From Hypericibacter sp049323455 (GTDB lineage: Bacteria > Pseudomonadota > Alphaproteobacteria > Dongiales > Dongiaceae): 64,000 bases of DNA. The notes under the pieces are model-generated. The model searched no databases. It worked only from the letters and a program-made list of their open reading frames with translations, and was not told the DNA's origin. The stretch lies in assembly GCA_049323455.1 (NCBI GenBank), contig JBMONF010000028.1, positions 1 to 64,000 of the forward strand. Direction: 5' to 3'. This document shows positions 52,260 through 60,308 of the stretch, in pieces (position 1 is the first letter of the stretch; each line of letters begins with the position of its first letter). Made by a program: the position numbers and the translations under genes.

Positions 52260-52763
52260 ATGACCTCGAACAATCGGTTGCCAGCGATGGGCGGTGCCGC
52301 CTGGCAGGGAGCCGCGCTCGATCCGTTGGCCGATCCCGCGCTTTATGACGGCATCCGCTGGCGCCGTGTTTTCGGTTATGTCGTCGATCTGGCCCTGATC
52401 GGGTTCGTCAGCCTCGTCGTCTGGTTCCTGCTGGCGGTCGCCGGTGTTGCCTCGTTCGGCCTCCTGCTGCCCCTGCTCCCGATCGGCGTGGCGCTGGTGC
52501 CGCTGGCTTATCACACGCTGCAAGTCGCAAGCCCCCGTTCCGCCACCGTCGGCATGCGGCTGTTCGATGTCGAGGTCCGCGCCTGGACCGGGACGCGGCC
52601 CGACCTGTGGCAGGCTTTCCTGATGACCGCGCTGTTCCTCGTCACGGTCGCGCTGACCGGCTCGTTGATTTTGCTGGTGTCCCTCTTCAACGGCCGCGGC
52701 CGCACCCTCCACGACTACCTGTCAGGCACGGTGGTGGTGCGCGCAAGCCTCATCGCGGGCTGA
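52260..52763 (+). CDS. RDD-family membrane protein
   Basis: A 167-residue protein with three to four transmembrane segments. RDD features: GIRWRRVFGYVVDLALIGFV (R..D), SPRSATVGMRLFDVEVRAWT and GRTLHDYLSGTVVV. RDD proteins are proposed transporters or ion exchangers in some bacteria. Ribosome site GGGAG precedes the start. RDD genes near bpt/ate and hemB are frequent in alphaproteobacteria, which fits the context here (bpt is 1.2 kb downstream). Confidence 0.85.
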   Translation: MTSNNRLPAMGGAAWQGAALDPLADPALYDGIRWRRVFGYVVDLALIGFVSLVVWFLLAVAGVASFGLLLPLLPIGVALVPLAYHTLQVASPRSATVGMRLFDVEVRAWTGTRPDLWQAFLMTALFLVTVALTGSLILLVSLFNGRGRTLHDYLSGTVVVRASLIAG

Positions 52764-52772
52764 TCGCAGGGT

Positions 52773-53693
52773 TCAGTCGCGTCGCCAGCAGGAGAGATCG
52801 CGGCCGAGGAATGTTTCCAGGCCATCGACTTCGTTCTTGAATTCGTTGCGATAGAGCTGGCGGGCCAGTTCCTCGTCCAACTCGACCGTGAGATTCCGGG
52901 CCAAGCGCCGGAAGTGGTCCAGCGCGTAGGATGACGGCCGTTCGACGATCGAATCGGCCCAGTTGTTGCCGGTCTCGAAAGCGATGGTTCCCGGCGGCAG
53001 CCGGTGTCGGCCGGTCTTGGTCCGGCTGTGGATGGGGCGCGCCTCGCTGGAAAAGCGGACTCTCGGCGCCGCGTTGCTGGAATCGATCACATCGAGCCTT
53101 ATCTTCGGATCGGGGCCGACATCGAGAAAATCGAGAAGCCGGGAAACCGTGGCAGCCCGATTTTCCTTCAGGTCCTCTTCCAGGATCATGAAGAACATGT
53201 TCTCTCGTGGAAAATGCGGGAGAAAGCGCTCGATTTGCTCGAGATAGCGGCTACCTCCGAGATAGGCTTGGCGACGCCCGAGATAGGGATTGGCTGCTGT
53301 CCGCTTGGCTTCAAGCGCGACGGCAACCTCGAAGCTCTCGGTCTCTTCCATGAGGCGGCAACGTAGATGATATTGCGAGAAGGCGCGCTTAACCGGATCG
53401 CGCAGACAGAATATCAGCTTGAGATCGCGCCCGAGTGCTTCGGACAGGCGAGCCGGCACTTCCGGGAAGCGCATATATTCTGGCGTGGCCTCCCCGACCG
53501 CCCGCTCGCCGGCGCAGCCTTTGAAAAAATGCGCTTCATAGAAGGCCAGCGGCTTCCAGTTCCAAAGTTGCGTGAAGTAGTGCGTCTCCTTGTTGCGGGG
53601 CATGAAGATGTCCCGATGCTGCACAAGTATCCGGAACAATGGTGTCGTGCCGCCTTTTTCGGCACCGACGCAGATGAAATTCGGCAACACCAT
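52773..53693 (-). CDS. PAPS-dependent sulfotransferase domain protein
   Basis: A 306-residue sulfotransferase. The 5'-phosphosulfate loop is FICVGAEKGGTTPLFRILVQ; the 3'-phosphate motif is LIFCLRDPVKRAFSQYHLRC; EDL and FLDVGPDP belong to the sulfotransfer_1/3 type. It transfers sulfate from PAPS to an unidentified acceptor such as a sugar in an exported polysaccharide. Its composition is visibly lower in GC than its neighbours and the downstream gap is AT-rich, suggesting lateral acquisition. It overlaps no neighbour and has no glycosyltransferase beside it. Confidence 0.87.
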   Translation of the reverse strand: MVLPNFICVGAEKGGTTPLFRILVQHRDIFMPRNKETHYFTQLWNWKPLAFYEAHFFKGCAGERAVGEATPEYMRFPEVPARLSEALGRDLKLIFCLRDPVKRAFSQYHLRCRLMEETESFEVAVALEAKRTAANPYLGRRQAYLGGSRYLEQIERFLPHFPRENMFFMILEEDLKENRAATVSRLLDFLDVGPDPKIRLDVIDSSNAAPRVRFSSEARPIHSRTKTGRHRLPPGTIAFETGNNWADSIVERPSSYALDHFRRLARNLTVELDEELARQLYRNEFKNEVDGLETFLGRDLSCWRRD

Positions 53694-53968
53694 ATCGACA
53701 CGCCCCCTTTGATTGATGTCTTCCCACCCCTATAGCCGGGCTTAATGAATTGATCCTGGATTTGTCCAGGCATTATTTTAATTTAAGACCGCTCCCGAAC
53801 CGAGCCAGGGGCGAGAGTTGCCGCGAGGCCTCACCTTTGAAAGGTTAAAGCTGGCCGCCCGAGCGGCGATTGGTCCATAATTCATTAGGCGACGGCCTTG
53901 GCGGGTCGCCCTCAGGGCTGGAGCAGCCCTCGCCGCTGGGCCCGGCCTTGCGTTATAGCGTATCCGGC

Positions 53969-54691
53969 ATGAGCATCCTCAACCGCACGCGTCCGCTGCC
54001 CTTCCTGGTGACGACCGAGCTTCCTTGCCCTTACCTGACGGGCCGGATGGAGCGCAAGGTCGTCACGGAGTTGTCGGGCCCGGGCGCTGCCGACACTTAC
54101 GAGACGCTTTCGCGCGCCGGCTTCCGACGCAGCCACTCCATCGCCTACCGCCCGGCCTGTCGCGGCTGCCAGGCCTGCATCCCCGTGCGGGTCGTCGCCG
54201 GCGAGTTCGAGCCCGGGCGCACGCTGCGGCGCATCGAGCGGCGCAATCAGGACCTGCGCAGCGCCGTACGCCCGCCACGCGCCACGCAGGAGCAATACCG
54301 GCTCTTCAGCCGTTACCTCGAGCATCGCCATAGTGACGGCGAAATGCTGGGGATGAGCCTGCAGGAATATGGCGCCATGGTCGAGACCAGCCCGCTCGAC
54401 ACGCGCATGGTGGAATTGCGTGCACCATCGGGCGCGCTCGTCGCCTGTTGCCTCACCGACTGGACCAAGGACGGCATTTCTGCCGTCTACAGCTTCTTCG
54501 ACACGGAGCAGCCGGCACGCAGCCTGGGTAGCTATGTGGTGCTTTGGCTGATCCGCGAGGCGCAGCGATGGGGGCTGCCTTATGTCTATCTCGGCTATTG
54601 GGTCGAAGGCAGCCGCAAGATGGAATACAAATCGCGCTTCCGCCCGATCGAACTCTACGGGCCCGACGGCTGGCACCGCGCCGCGCCCTGA
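53969..54691 (+). CDS. bpt: Aspartate/glutamate leucyltransferase (arginyltransferase family)
   Basis: A 240-residue aminoacyl-tRNA-protein transferase that adds Leu to N-terminal Asp/Glu, feeding the N-degron pathway. N-terminal ELPCPYLTGRMERKVVTEL, GFRRSHSIAYRPACRGCQAC (CxxC), then VYSFFDTEQPARSLGSYVVL and YVYLGYWVEGSRKMEYKSRF. The start at 53969 gives the standard length of about 240; the frame opens at 53870. No strong ribosome site is visible. Confidence 0.92.
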   Translation: MSILNRTRPLPFLVTTELPCPYLTGRMERKVVTELSGPGAADTYETLSRAGFRRSHSIAYRPACRGCQACIPVRVVAGEFEPGRTLRRIERRNQDLRSAVRPPRATQEQYRLFSRYLEHRHSDGEMLGMSLQEYGAMVETSPLDTRMVELRAPSGALVACCLTDWTKDGISAVYSFFDTEQPARSLGSYVVLWLIREAQRWGLPYVYLGYWVEGSRKMEYKSRFRPIELYGPDGWHRAAP

Positions 54692-54837
54692 ACCGGGCCT
54701 GCCATTCTACCAAGAGCGGGGGCGGAAATTCCGCCCTGCCGATCCCGTGCGCGAAAGGCAATCTCTCGCTTGCGAAAGCCGCGGCGGCTCGGCTCTAATC
54801 CTCGCCCCTGGCACGCCGTAGAACGAGGATGGAGACC

Positions 54838-55716
54838 ATGAGGGCCGTGACCGTCGCCGCCACGCAGTTCGCTTGCGAACCCGACAGCGCCGCCAATGTC
54901 GCGAAGGCCGAGGCGCTGGTGCGCAAGGCGGCCGACAAAGGTGCGGAGATCGTGCTGCTGCAAGAGCTGTTCGAGACTCCATATTTCTGCAAAGACCAGA
55001 AGCAGTCCCTGTTCGGTCTGGCCAAACCGGCCGAAGGTCACCCGACGCTGACGCGCATGAGCGCGCTCGCCCGCGAGCTCGAGCTGGTCCTGCCCGTCAG
55101 CTTCTTCGAGCGCGCCAACAACGCTTATTTCAACTCGGTCATGGTGTTCGACGCCGATGGCGAGGCGCTGGGCCTCTACCGCAAAAGCCACATTCCCGAC
55201 GGTCCCGGCTATCAGGAAAAGTTCTATTTCAATCCCGGCGACACCGGCTTTCGCGTGTTCGAGACGCGTTACGCCGCGATCGGCGTCGGCATCTGCTGGG
55301 ATCAGTGGTTTCCGGAATGTGCCCGGTCGATGGCGCTCCAGGGTGCGGAGATCCTGCTCTATCCGACCGCGATCGGCTCGGAACCGCAGGATGCCGGCCT
55401 CGACAGCCGGGACCACTGGCAGCGGGTCATGCAAGGCCATGCCGGCGCCAACATGGTGCCGCTGGTGGCCTCGAACCGGATCGGCACGGAAGCGGGCGAA
55501 GGCTTCGTCCAGACCTTCTACGGCTCCTCGTTCATTGCCGGCCCACACGGCGAAAAGGTGGCCGAGGCGGGCCGCGACGAGGAGGCGGTTCTGACCGGAA
55601 CCTTCGACCTCGACGCGATCCGCGCGGCGCGCGCCTCCTGGGGCTTGTTCCGCGACCGCCGGCCCGAGCTTTACACCGCGCTTCTCACGCTCGACGGCAG
55701 GAACTGGTCGGAATAG
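54838..55716 (+). CDS. aguB: N-carbamoylputrescine amidase
   Basis: A 292-residue nitrilase-superfamily amidase hydrolysing N-carbamoylputrescine to putrescine, CO2 and ammonia. Catalytic Glu in VLLQELFETPYFC, Lys in GLYRKSHIPDGPGYQEK, Cys in VGICWDQWFPECARSM (C153). ETPYFC, YQEKFYFNPGDTGF and YPTAIGSEPQD are typical of AguB. Start at 54838, with GGAG just upstream, was chosen over 54829. No agmatine deiminase (aguA) is adjacent. Confidence 0.9.
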   Translation: MRAVTVAATQFACEPDSAANVAKAEALVRKAADKGAEIVLLQELFETPYFCKDQKQSLFGLAKPAEGHPTLTRMSALARELELVLPVSFFERANNAYFNSVMVFDADGEALGLYRKSHIPDGPGYQEKFYFNPGDTGFRVFETRYAAIGVGICWDQWFPECARSMALQGAEILLYPTAIGSEPQDAGLDSRDHWQRVMQGHAGANMVPLVASNRIGTEAGEGFVQTFYGSSFIAGPHGEKVAEAGRDEEAVLTGTFDLDAIRAARASWGLFRDRRPELYTALLTLDGRNWSE

Positions 55717-55774
55717 GCGGACGCCCCCGAGCGTTGTCCTACCGCCGACCCGGCCCGGCTATTCGGCACCCCGC

Positions 55775-56347
55775 CTACGGCGTCACGGTGAGCGGTGTAA
55801 CCATTCCCGCCGCGTAATGCCCGGCGACATTGCAGATCAGCAGATAGGAGCCGGGAGCTAGCGTGAGATCGACCGTTCCGGAGGCGTTGGGCGTCAGGTC
55901 GGAAACCTCGCCCACCGTCTTGACCTGCCCCTCCATCACCCGGCCCTGCGAATAGTCGTAGGGGAGCGGCGCTAAAGGATTGTCCACGGCCACGACCACC
56001 ATCTCGTGGATCAGGCTCTGCGACCAGTTGGTGACGTCGAACGTCACCGGGCCGGCCTTCACCGAGGGCCGATCGACGCGGATGGTCATCATTCCGCCCA
56101 TCATCATGCCAGGCCCCATCATGCCAGGCCCCATCATGCCAGGCCCCATCATGCCAGGCCCCATCATGCCAGGCCCCATCATGCCGTAACCGCCCATTCC
56201 ATAGCCCGGCATGCCGTAACGCATGACCGCGGACATGTCGAGCAAGGCCACTCTGACCACCGTCCTGTCGGTGGCCGCCTCGGCAGGGCCGATCAGAAAG
56301 GCGAGCAAGAGAAGCGTCATGCCCAACCGCCACATGGATTTCATCAT
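55775..56347 (-). CDS. Exported cupredoxin-like protein with Met-rich MMGPG repeats
   Basis: A 190-residue protein with a signal peptide (to about residue 25, GPAEA). Residues 44-88 are Gly/Met-rich: YGMPGYGMGGYGMMGPG then further MMGPG units (five in tandem), ending MMMGGMM. The C-terminal half is a cupredoxin beta-sandwich with type 1 copper ligands H114 (SLIHEM), C172, H177 and M182 (ICNVAGHYAAGM). It probably binds copper in the periplasm; the Met-rich segment could bind Cu(I). It lies near a MerR/ZntA-type metal-resistance unit. Confidence 0.82.
   Translation of the reverse strand: MMKSMWRLGMTLLLLAFLIGPAEAATDRTVVRVALLDMSAVMRYGMPGYGMGGYGMMGPGMMGPGMMGPGMMGPGMMGPGMMMGGMMTIRVDRPSVKAGPVTFDVTNWSQSLIHEMVVVAVDNPLAPLPYDYSQGRVMEGQVKTVGEVSDLTPNASGTVDLTLAPGSYLLICNVAGHYAAGMVTPLTVTP
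56098..56186. repeat. 15-bp tandem repeat inside the cupredoxin gene
   Basis: Five near-perfect units of CATCATGCCAGGCCC (plus-strand view) code for MMGPG on the minus strand. The unit is a multiple of three, so copy-number changes keep the frame. The units are nearly identical at DNA level, implying recent expansion or strong homogenisation. Confidence 0.92.
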
Positions 56348-56641
56348 TGCCGGATCTCCATCGTTCGCGACACGGCCATCGCCGTGGCTTCCGCTCGAAC
56401 GACCGGCACTATGCTGCCAATACCGAACGCGCGGCCTTGATCCATGTCATGCTGTCGCCCCATGCCCGCCGGACGAGGCGCGGCCATCGCTGGCTGCCCC
56501 GCGCATCGGCGTTTAGGTCCTGTCGGTTGCGATCGCCTCAAGGCAGGACAGGACTTCGGGATAGGCTCCGGTCCCGACGAGAGCGCCGGCGCAGGCGGCC
56601 GTGACGCGCTGATCGCAGTAACGACGCCGGCAGGATCGAGA

Positions 56642-57085
56642 TCATGCAGCGTCGTGTCGGTCGCTCAGGCAATGGGCATGCGAACTGTCGGCCAGCACCT
56701 CGATGATGCGGCATTCGCAAATCTTGCCGCCGCTGCACGCCGCGATCATCCGCTCAAATTCGGCCTTGAGCGCCGTGAGCTGCTTGATCCGGCGTTCCAC
56801 CGCCTCGAGCTGGCGCCTGGCAATGGCGTCGGCTGCCGCACAGGGCCGATCCGGTACGTCAACCAAGCTGAGCAATTCGCGGATCGCCTCGAGAGGAAAT
56901 CCGAGCTCGCGGCTGTGCCGGATGAAAGCAAGGCGTGCCATATGTTGTTGTCCATAGCGCCGCTGATTGCCTTCTGTGCGCACCGGCGCAGGCATCAAAC
57001 CGATCTGCTCGTAGTAGCGGATGGTCTGCACCTTGCAACCCGTCTGCGCCCCGAGTTGACCGATGGAGAGCTTTTCCTTTGGCAT
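56642..57085 (-). CDS. MerR-family heavy-metal regulator (CadR/PbrR-like)
   Basis: A 147-residue metal-sensing MerR protein. HTH: KLSIGQLGAQTGCKVQTIRY, YEQIGLMPAPVRTEGNQRRY. Dimer helix plus metal site with C82 (DRPCAAA), C117 (AACSGG), C123/C125 (KICECRIIEV) and C139 (SHAHC). C82 and C117 match the cysteines that bind Cd/Pb in CadR and PbrR. It is divergent from the P-type ATPase gene and flanked by two MerR-type dyads. It should activate that ATPase gene on binding Cd, Pb or Zn. Confidence 0.92.
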   Translation of the reverse strand: MPKEKLSIGQLGAQTGCKVQTIRYYEQIGLMPAPVRTEGNQRRYGQQHMARLAFIRHSRELGFPLEAIRELLSLVDVPDRPCAAADAIARRQLEAVERRIKQLTALKAEFERMIAACSGGKICECRIIEVLADSSHAHCLSDRHDAA

Positions 57086-57106
57086 GGCTGCCCTTGCCCT
57101 TAAACT

Positions 57107-57121
57107 CTACAGTCATTGTAG
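57107..57121 (-). promoter_or_regulatory. MerR-type dyad upstream of merR
   Basis: CTACA (57107-57111) and TGTAG (57117-57121) with a 5-bp spacer, flanked by TTAAAC on the minus strand at a -35-like position. It lies 22 bp upstream of the merR start and probably serves autoregulation. It shares the core CTACA...TGTAG with the dyad before the ATPase gene. Confidence 0.6.
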
Positions 57122-57262
57122 GTTTAACATCTAGGTAGAAACCCGATTTGCCGCAAGCCGCGGCTTCCGGGGCGCCAGCAAAAAAGGCGGCCCCATTCTG
57201 ACCCAGACATGGCTCCGTACCCGTCGGCCCAGCAGTTCAAAAGCGTTGCATCTCCCCCTTGA

Positions 57263-57281
57263 ACCTACAGTTGCTGTAGGT
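57263..57281 (+). promoter_or_regulatory. MerR-type operator of the P-type ATPase gene
   Basis: A perfect dyad ACCTACAG-TTG-CTGTAGGT. TTGAAC (57259-57264) overlaps its left end as a -35 box, and CATCTT (57284-57289) lies after a 19-bp spacer. A dyad within an over-long 19-20 bp spacer is the hallmark of MerR-activated promoters. It is 46 bp before the ATPase start. Confidence 0.85.
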
Positions 57282-57326
57282 CCCATCTTCTTCCAAGCAT
57301 CGAGTACCGACCTGGATGGAGCGCCC

Positions 57327-59675
57327 ATGTCTCACACGCACGCCCACGATCACCAGCATGACCATAACCACGATCATGCGCGGGACGATGGGAACAGGCC
57401 GGACGCTTGCTGCGCGACCGACGGCAAAACGAAGATTGCAGCCTCATTTCGTGGCGGCCGTGCCTTCAAGGTGCGCGGTATGGACTGTGCCGAGGAAGTC
57501 TCGGTTCTGAGGCGGGCCGTCGGGCCCGTTGTCGGTGGAGCGGATCGGCTCGCCTTCGACGTGCTCAACGGCCGCATGACCGTGGCGGAGGCGGCGCGCG
57601 ACGTGCCCGAAGCCGCCATTCTCAAGGCTGTCGCGTCCGCCGGAATGAGCGCGGTCCCGTGGGAAGCCGACACCGCCAAGGTCGAAGCCGGCCGTCACCG
57701 CCGGGAGCAGGTGCTGTTCACGGCAGCGAGTGGCGCCAGCCTCCTGCTTGGTATGGCGTTGCACGTCTGGTCGTCGGGCGATCTCGGGCAGGCCTTCCGG
57801 CTGTTCGTCAGCCATGCGGGCCAGACGGTGCCGTGGCCGGAGATCGCGGCCTACGCCGCAGCGGCGCTCCTCGGCGGACGCTTCGTGGTGGTCAAGGCCT
57901 GGTATGCAGCTCGCAATCTACGGCCTGACATCAACCTTCTGATGGTCGTGGCCGTCGCGGGCGCGATGCTCATCGGCGAATGGTTCGAGGGGGCGACGGT
58001 CGCGTTCCTGTTCGCGCTGTCGCTCGCGCTCGAAAGCTGGAGCGTCGGGCGGGCACGCCGCGCGATCGCGGCGTTGCTCGATCTCGCCCCGCCGACCGTC
58101 CGCCTGTTGCGGCCCGATGGATCGGAGGCGGAGGTGCCGGTGGCCGAAGTTCGGCCCGGCGACCGCTTCCTTGTGCCCGGGGGCGAGCGTATCGCACTCG
58201 ACGGTCGTGTCGCGGCCGGAGCGAGCGCCGTCAACCAGGCGCCGATCACCGGCGAAAGCGTGCCCGTCGAAAAGCACCAGGGATCGGAAGTCTATGCGGG
58301 CACGATCAACGGCGACGGAACGCTGACCGTCGAGGCGACCAAAGCGGCGCAAGATACGACGCTTGCGCGCATCATCCGCATGGTGGAAGAGGCCCACAGC
58401 CGGCGCGCGCCGTCGGAGCAGTGGGTGGAGCGCTTCGCGCGCTTCTATACGCCCGCGGTGATGGCGCTTGCTCTCCTCGTCTTCCTGGTGCCGCCGCTCG
58501 CATTCGGCGGTGTCTGGGAGGACTGGTTCTACCGGGCGCTCGTGCTGCTGGTGATCGCCTGCCCCTGTGCGCTGGTGATCTCGACCCCCGTCTCGATCGT
58601 CGCGTCGCTGGCAGCCTCGGCGCGCGCCGGCGTCCTGGTGAAGGGTGGGGCCTTCATCGAGCTTCCGGCGCGCCTGAGGGCGATCGCCATGGACAAGACG
58701 GGGACCATCACGCGCGGCGAGCCCGAGGTGGTCGATGTGATCCCGCTCGGCGGGCACACCGAGCCGGAGCTCCTTGCCCGTGCCGCCGCGCTCGAGGCCC
58801 GCTCCACGCATCCGCTCGCACGCGCCGTTGTGCGCTATGCCGAGGCCAAGGGCGTCCCTCCGGAGCCGGCGAATGACGTCCAGGTGCTCAAAGGCAAAGG
58901 GCTGACCGGGACGTTCGACGGCGAGCCCTTCTGGCTCGGCTCGCATCGCTATGTCGTCGAGCGGGGACAGGACGCGCCGGAGATCGCCTGCCAAGCCGAG
59001 GCGCTCGAGGGCGACGGCAAGACCGTGATCGCCGTCGGCAATGCGCGGCATGTCTGCGGGCTTATTGCCGTTGCCGACACGGTACGCTCGGAGGCACGGG
59101 AGATCGTAGCCGGCTTGCACGCAGCCGGTGTCGGCCACGTGGTCATGCTGACCGGGGACAATCGCGTCACGGCAGAGGCCATCGCGCGCGAGGTCGGGAT
59201 CGACGAGGTGCATGCGGAGCTCCTGCCCGAGGACAAGCTTCGCAAAATCGAGCAGCTCGTCGCGCAGTACGGAACGGTGGCGATGGTCGGCGACGGCGTG
59301 AATGACGCGCCGGCCCTGGCGCGCGCGAGCCTCGGCATCGCCATGGGCGCCATCGGCAGCGATGCCGCGATCGAAACGGCGGACGTCGCCTTGATGACCG
59401 ACGATATTTCCAGATTGCCCTGGCTCATCCGTCACGCAAAGCGGACGCTTGCCATCATACGGCAGAACATCGTGTTCTCATTGGGCGTCAAGGCCGTGTT
59501 CTTCGTCCTTACCTTCGCCGGCATGGCGAGCCTCTGGGGCGCCATCGCAGCGGATGTCGGCGCTTCGCTTCTGGTGGTGTTCAACGCGCTGCGCCTGCTA
59601 CGCGGCGAACAGAACCGCGGCCGACAGGCGGCGGGTGCAGCGATCGTAGCCCCGGCCGCCACATCCTCCGCGTAG
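57327..59675 (+). CDS. zntA: Heavy metal P1B-type ATPase, Zn/Cd/Pb exporter type
   Basis: A 782-residue metal-exporting ATPase. The N-terminus is His-rich (HTHAHDHQHDHNHDH) with a CC pair (DACCATDG), then a degenerate HMA domain with GMDCAEEV. CPC ion motif IACPCALVIS (C412, C414), phosphorylation MDKTGTITRG (D456), TGES (APITGESVPV), HP motif in STHPLARAVV and MVGDGVNDAPALA. The last TMs contain the P1B-2 signature Lys (SLGVKAVFFV) and Asp (AADVGASLLV), giving Zn/Cd/Pb specificity. Divergent from the CadR-like regulator. Start chosen at the Met before the His-rich segment. Confidence 0.93.
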   Translation: MSHTHAHDHQHDHNHDHARDDGNRPDACCATDGKTKIAASFRGGRAFKVRGMDCAEEVSVLRRAVGPVVGGADRLAFDVLNGRMTVAEAARDVPEAAILKAVASAGMSAVPWEADTAKVEAGRHRREQVLFTAASGASLLLGMALHVWSSGDLGQAFRLFVSHAGQTVPWPEIAAYAAAALLGGRFVVVKAWYAARNLRPDINLLMVVAVAGAMLIGEWFEGATVAFLFALSLALESWSVGRARRAIAALLDLAPPTVRLLRPDGSEAEVPVAEVRPGDRFLVPGGERIALDGRVAAGASAVNQAPITGESVPVEKHQGSEVYAGTINGDGTLTVEATKAAQDTTLARIIRMVEEAHSRRAPSEQWVERFARFYTPAVMALALLVFLVPPLAFGGVWEDWFYRALVLLVIACPCALVISTPVSIVASLAASARAGVLVKGGAFIELPARLRAIAMDKTGTITRGEPEVVDVIPLGGHTEPELLARAAALEARSTHPLARAVVRYAEAKGVPPEPANDVQVLKGKGLTGTFDGEPFWLGSHRYVVERGQDAPEIACQAEALEGDGKTVIAVGNARHVCGLIAVADTVRSEAREIVAGLHAAGVGHVVMLTGDNRVTAEAIAREVGIDEVHAELLPEDKLRKIEQLVAQYGTVAMVGDGVNDAPALARASLGIAMGAIGSDAAIETADVALMTDDISRLPWLIRHAKRTLAIIRQNIVFSLGVKAVFFVLTFAGMASLWGAIAADVGASLLVVFNALRLLRGEQNRGRQAAGAAIVAPAATSSA

Positions 59676-59755
59676 CGCGGCGCACATGAGAATCCGCTCG
59701 CGCCAACTGCGCCCTCCGCATTGACCATTCGCACTTGCATCGAACGGAGACCCCT

Positions 59756-60028
59756 ATGAAATGCCCTGCTTGTACCGATGTCGATCTCGTCATGACCGAG
59801 CGACAGAACGTCGAAATCGACTACTGCCCGAAATGCCGCGGCGTCTGGCTCGACCGCGGCGAGCTGGACAAGATCATCGAAAGAAGCGCCGCACAGTCGC
59901 TCGAGCGGCCCATGGCGGGCCGGCCGCCGGCAGAGCCATACGGCGGATACGGGAAGCAAGGCCAGCGCGGCAGCCATGGCGAGCACGGTTATCGACGCAG
60001 ATCGTGGCTGCACGAGCTGTTCGACTGA
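59756..60028 (+). CDS. zf-TFIIB domain protein
   Basis: A 90-residue protein starting MKCPACTDVDLVMTERQNVE and IDYCPKCRGVWLDRGELDKI. Four cysteines (C3, C6, C24, C27) make a zinc ribbon. A Gly/Arg/Tyr-rich tail follows. These small proteins commonly adjoin metal-transport or stress genes, and their function is unknown. Ribosome site GGAG upstream. It follows the ATPase gene by 80 bp and may be in the same MerR-controlled transcript. Confidence 0.88.
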   Translation: MKCPACTDVDLVMTERQNVEIDYCPKCRGVWLDRGELDKIIERSAAQSLERPMAGRPPAEPYGGYGKQGQRGSHGEHGYRRRSWLHELFD

Positions 60029-60148
60029 TTTCGACATATTGCACTGGCAGCCGTGCGCTTCCGGCATTCGCATGCCGAGGCCGGCCGCGGTGTCGGAAAC
60101 AGCGGCATGGAACTCGGCCACACATGCGACTCCAGAAAGCCGTCATGA

Positions 60149-60250
60149 GCGGTCCTTGTGGATTGCCGCGTCATCGAGGTCCTGGCCGATCATTCGCACG
60201 CCAAGTGCCTCAAAGCCGACCATGGCGTAGCGTCAGAGGAAGCCGCTTGA
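60149..60250 (+). pseudogene. Second MerR-type metal regulator, C-terminal remnant
   Basis: A plus-strand frame ending at TGA 60248-60250 encodes AVLVDCRVIEVLADHSHAKC followed by LKADHGVASEEAA. The intact regulator at 56642-57085 ends CECRIIEVLADSSHAHCLSD, so the match covers the metal-binding loop and the C-terminus. A stop codon immediately upstream and no HTH in any frame show that only the tail survives. Confidence 0.72.
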
Positions 60251-60308
60251 TCCGATCGGCAAGCAAAAGGCGCCGCGCGTACCCCGCCCGAGCCCGGGGG
60301 GCCGGGCG

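Noticed and set aside
56098..56186. Regular short repeats that might suggest a CRISPR array
   Set aside because: The units are contiguous 15-mers without spacers and code for MMGPG within an intact open frame.
57131..57328. Minus-strand 65-codon frame between merR and the ATPase gene
   Set aside because: It covers the MerR operator region, has no similarity or ribosome site, and is best explained as chance.
59432..60121. Minus-strand 229-codon frame over the end of the ATPase and the zf-TFIIB gene
   Set aside because: It is antisense to two genes with intact motifs and contains no recognised domain.
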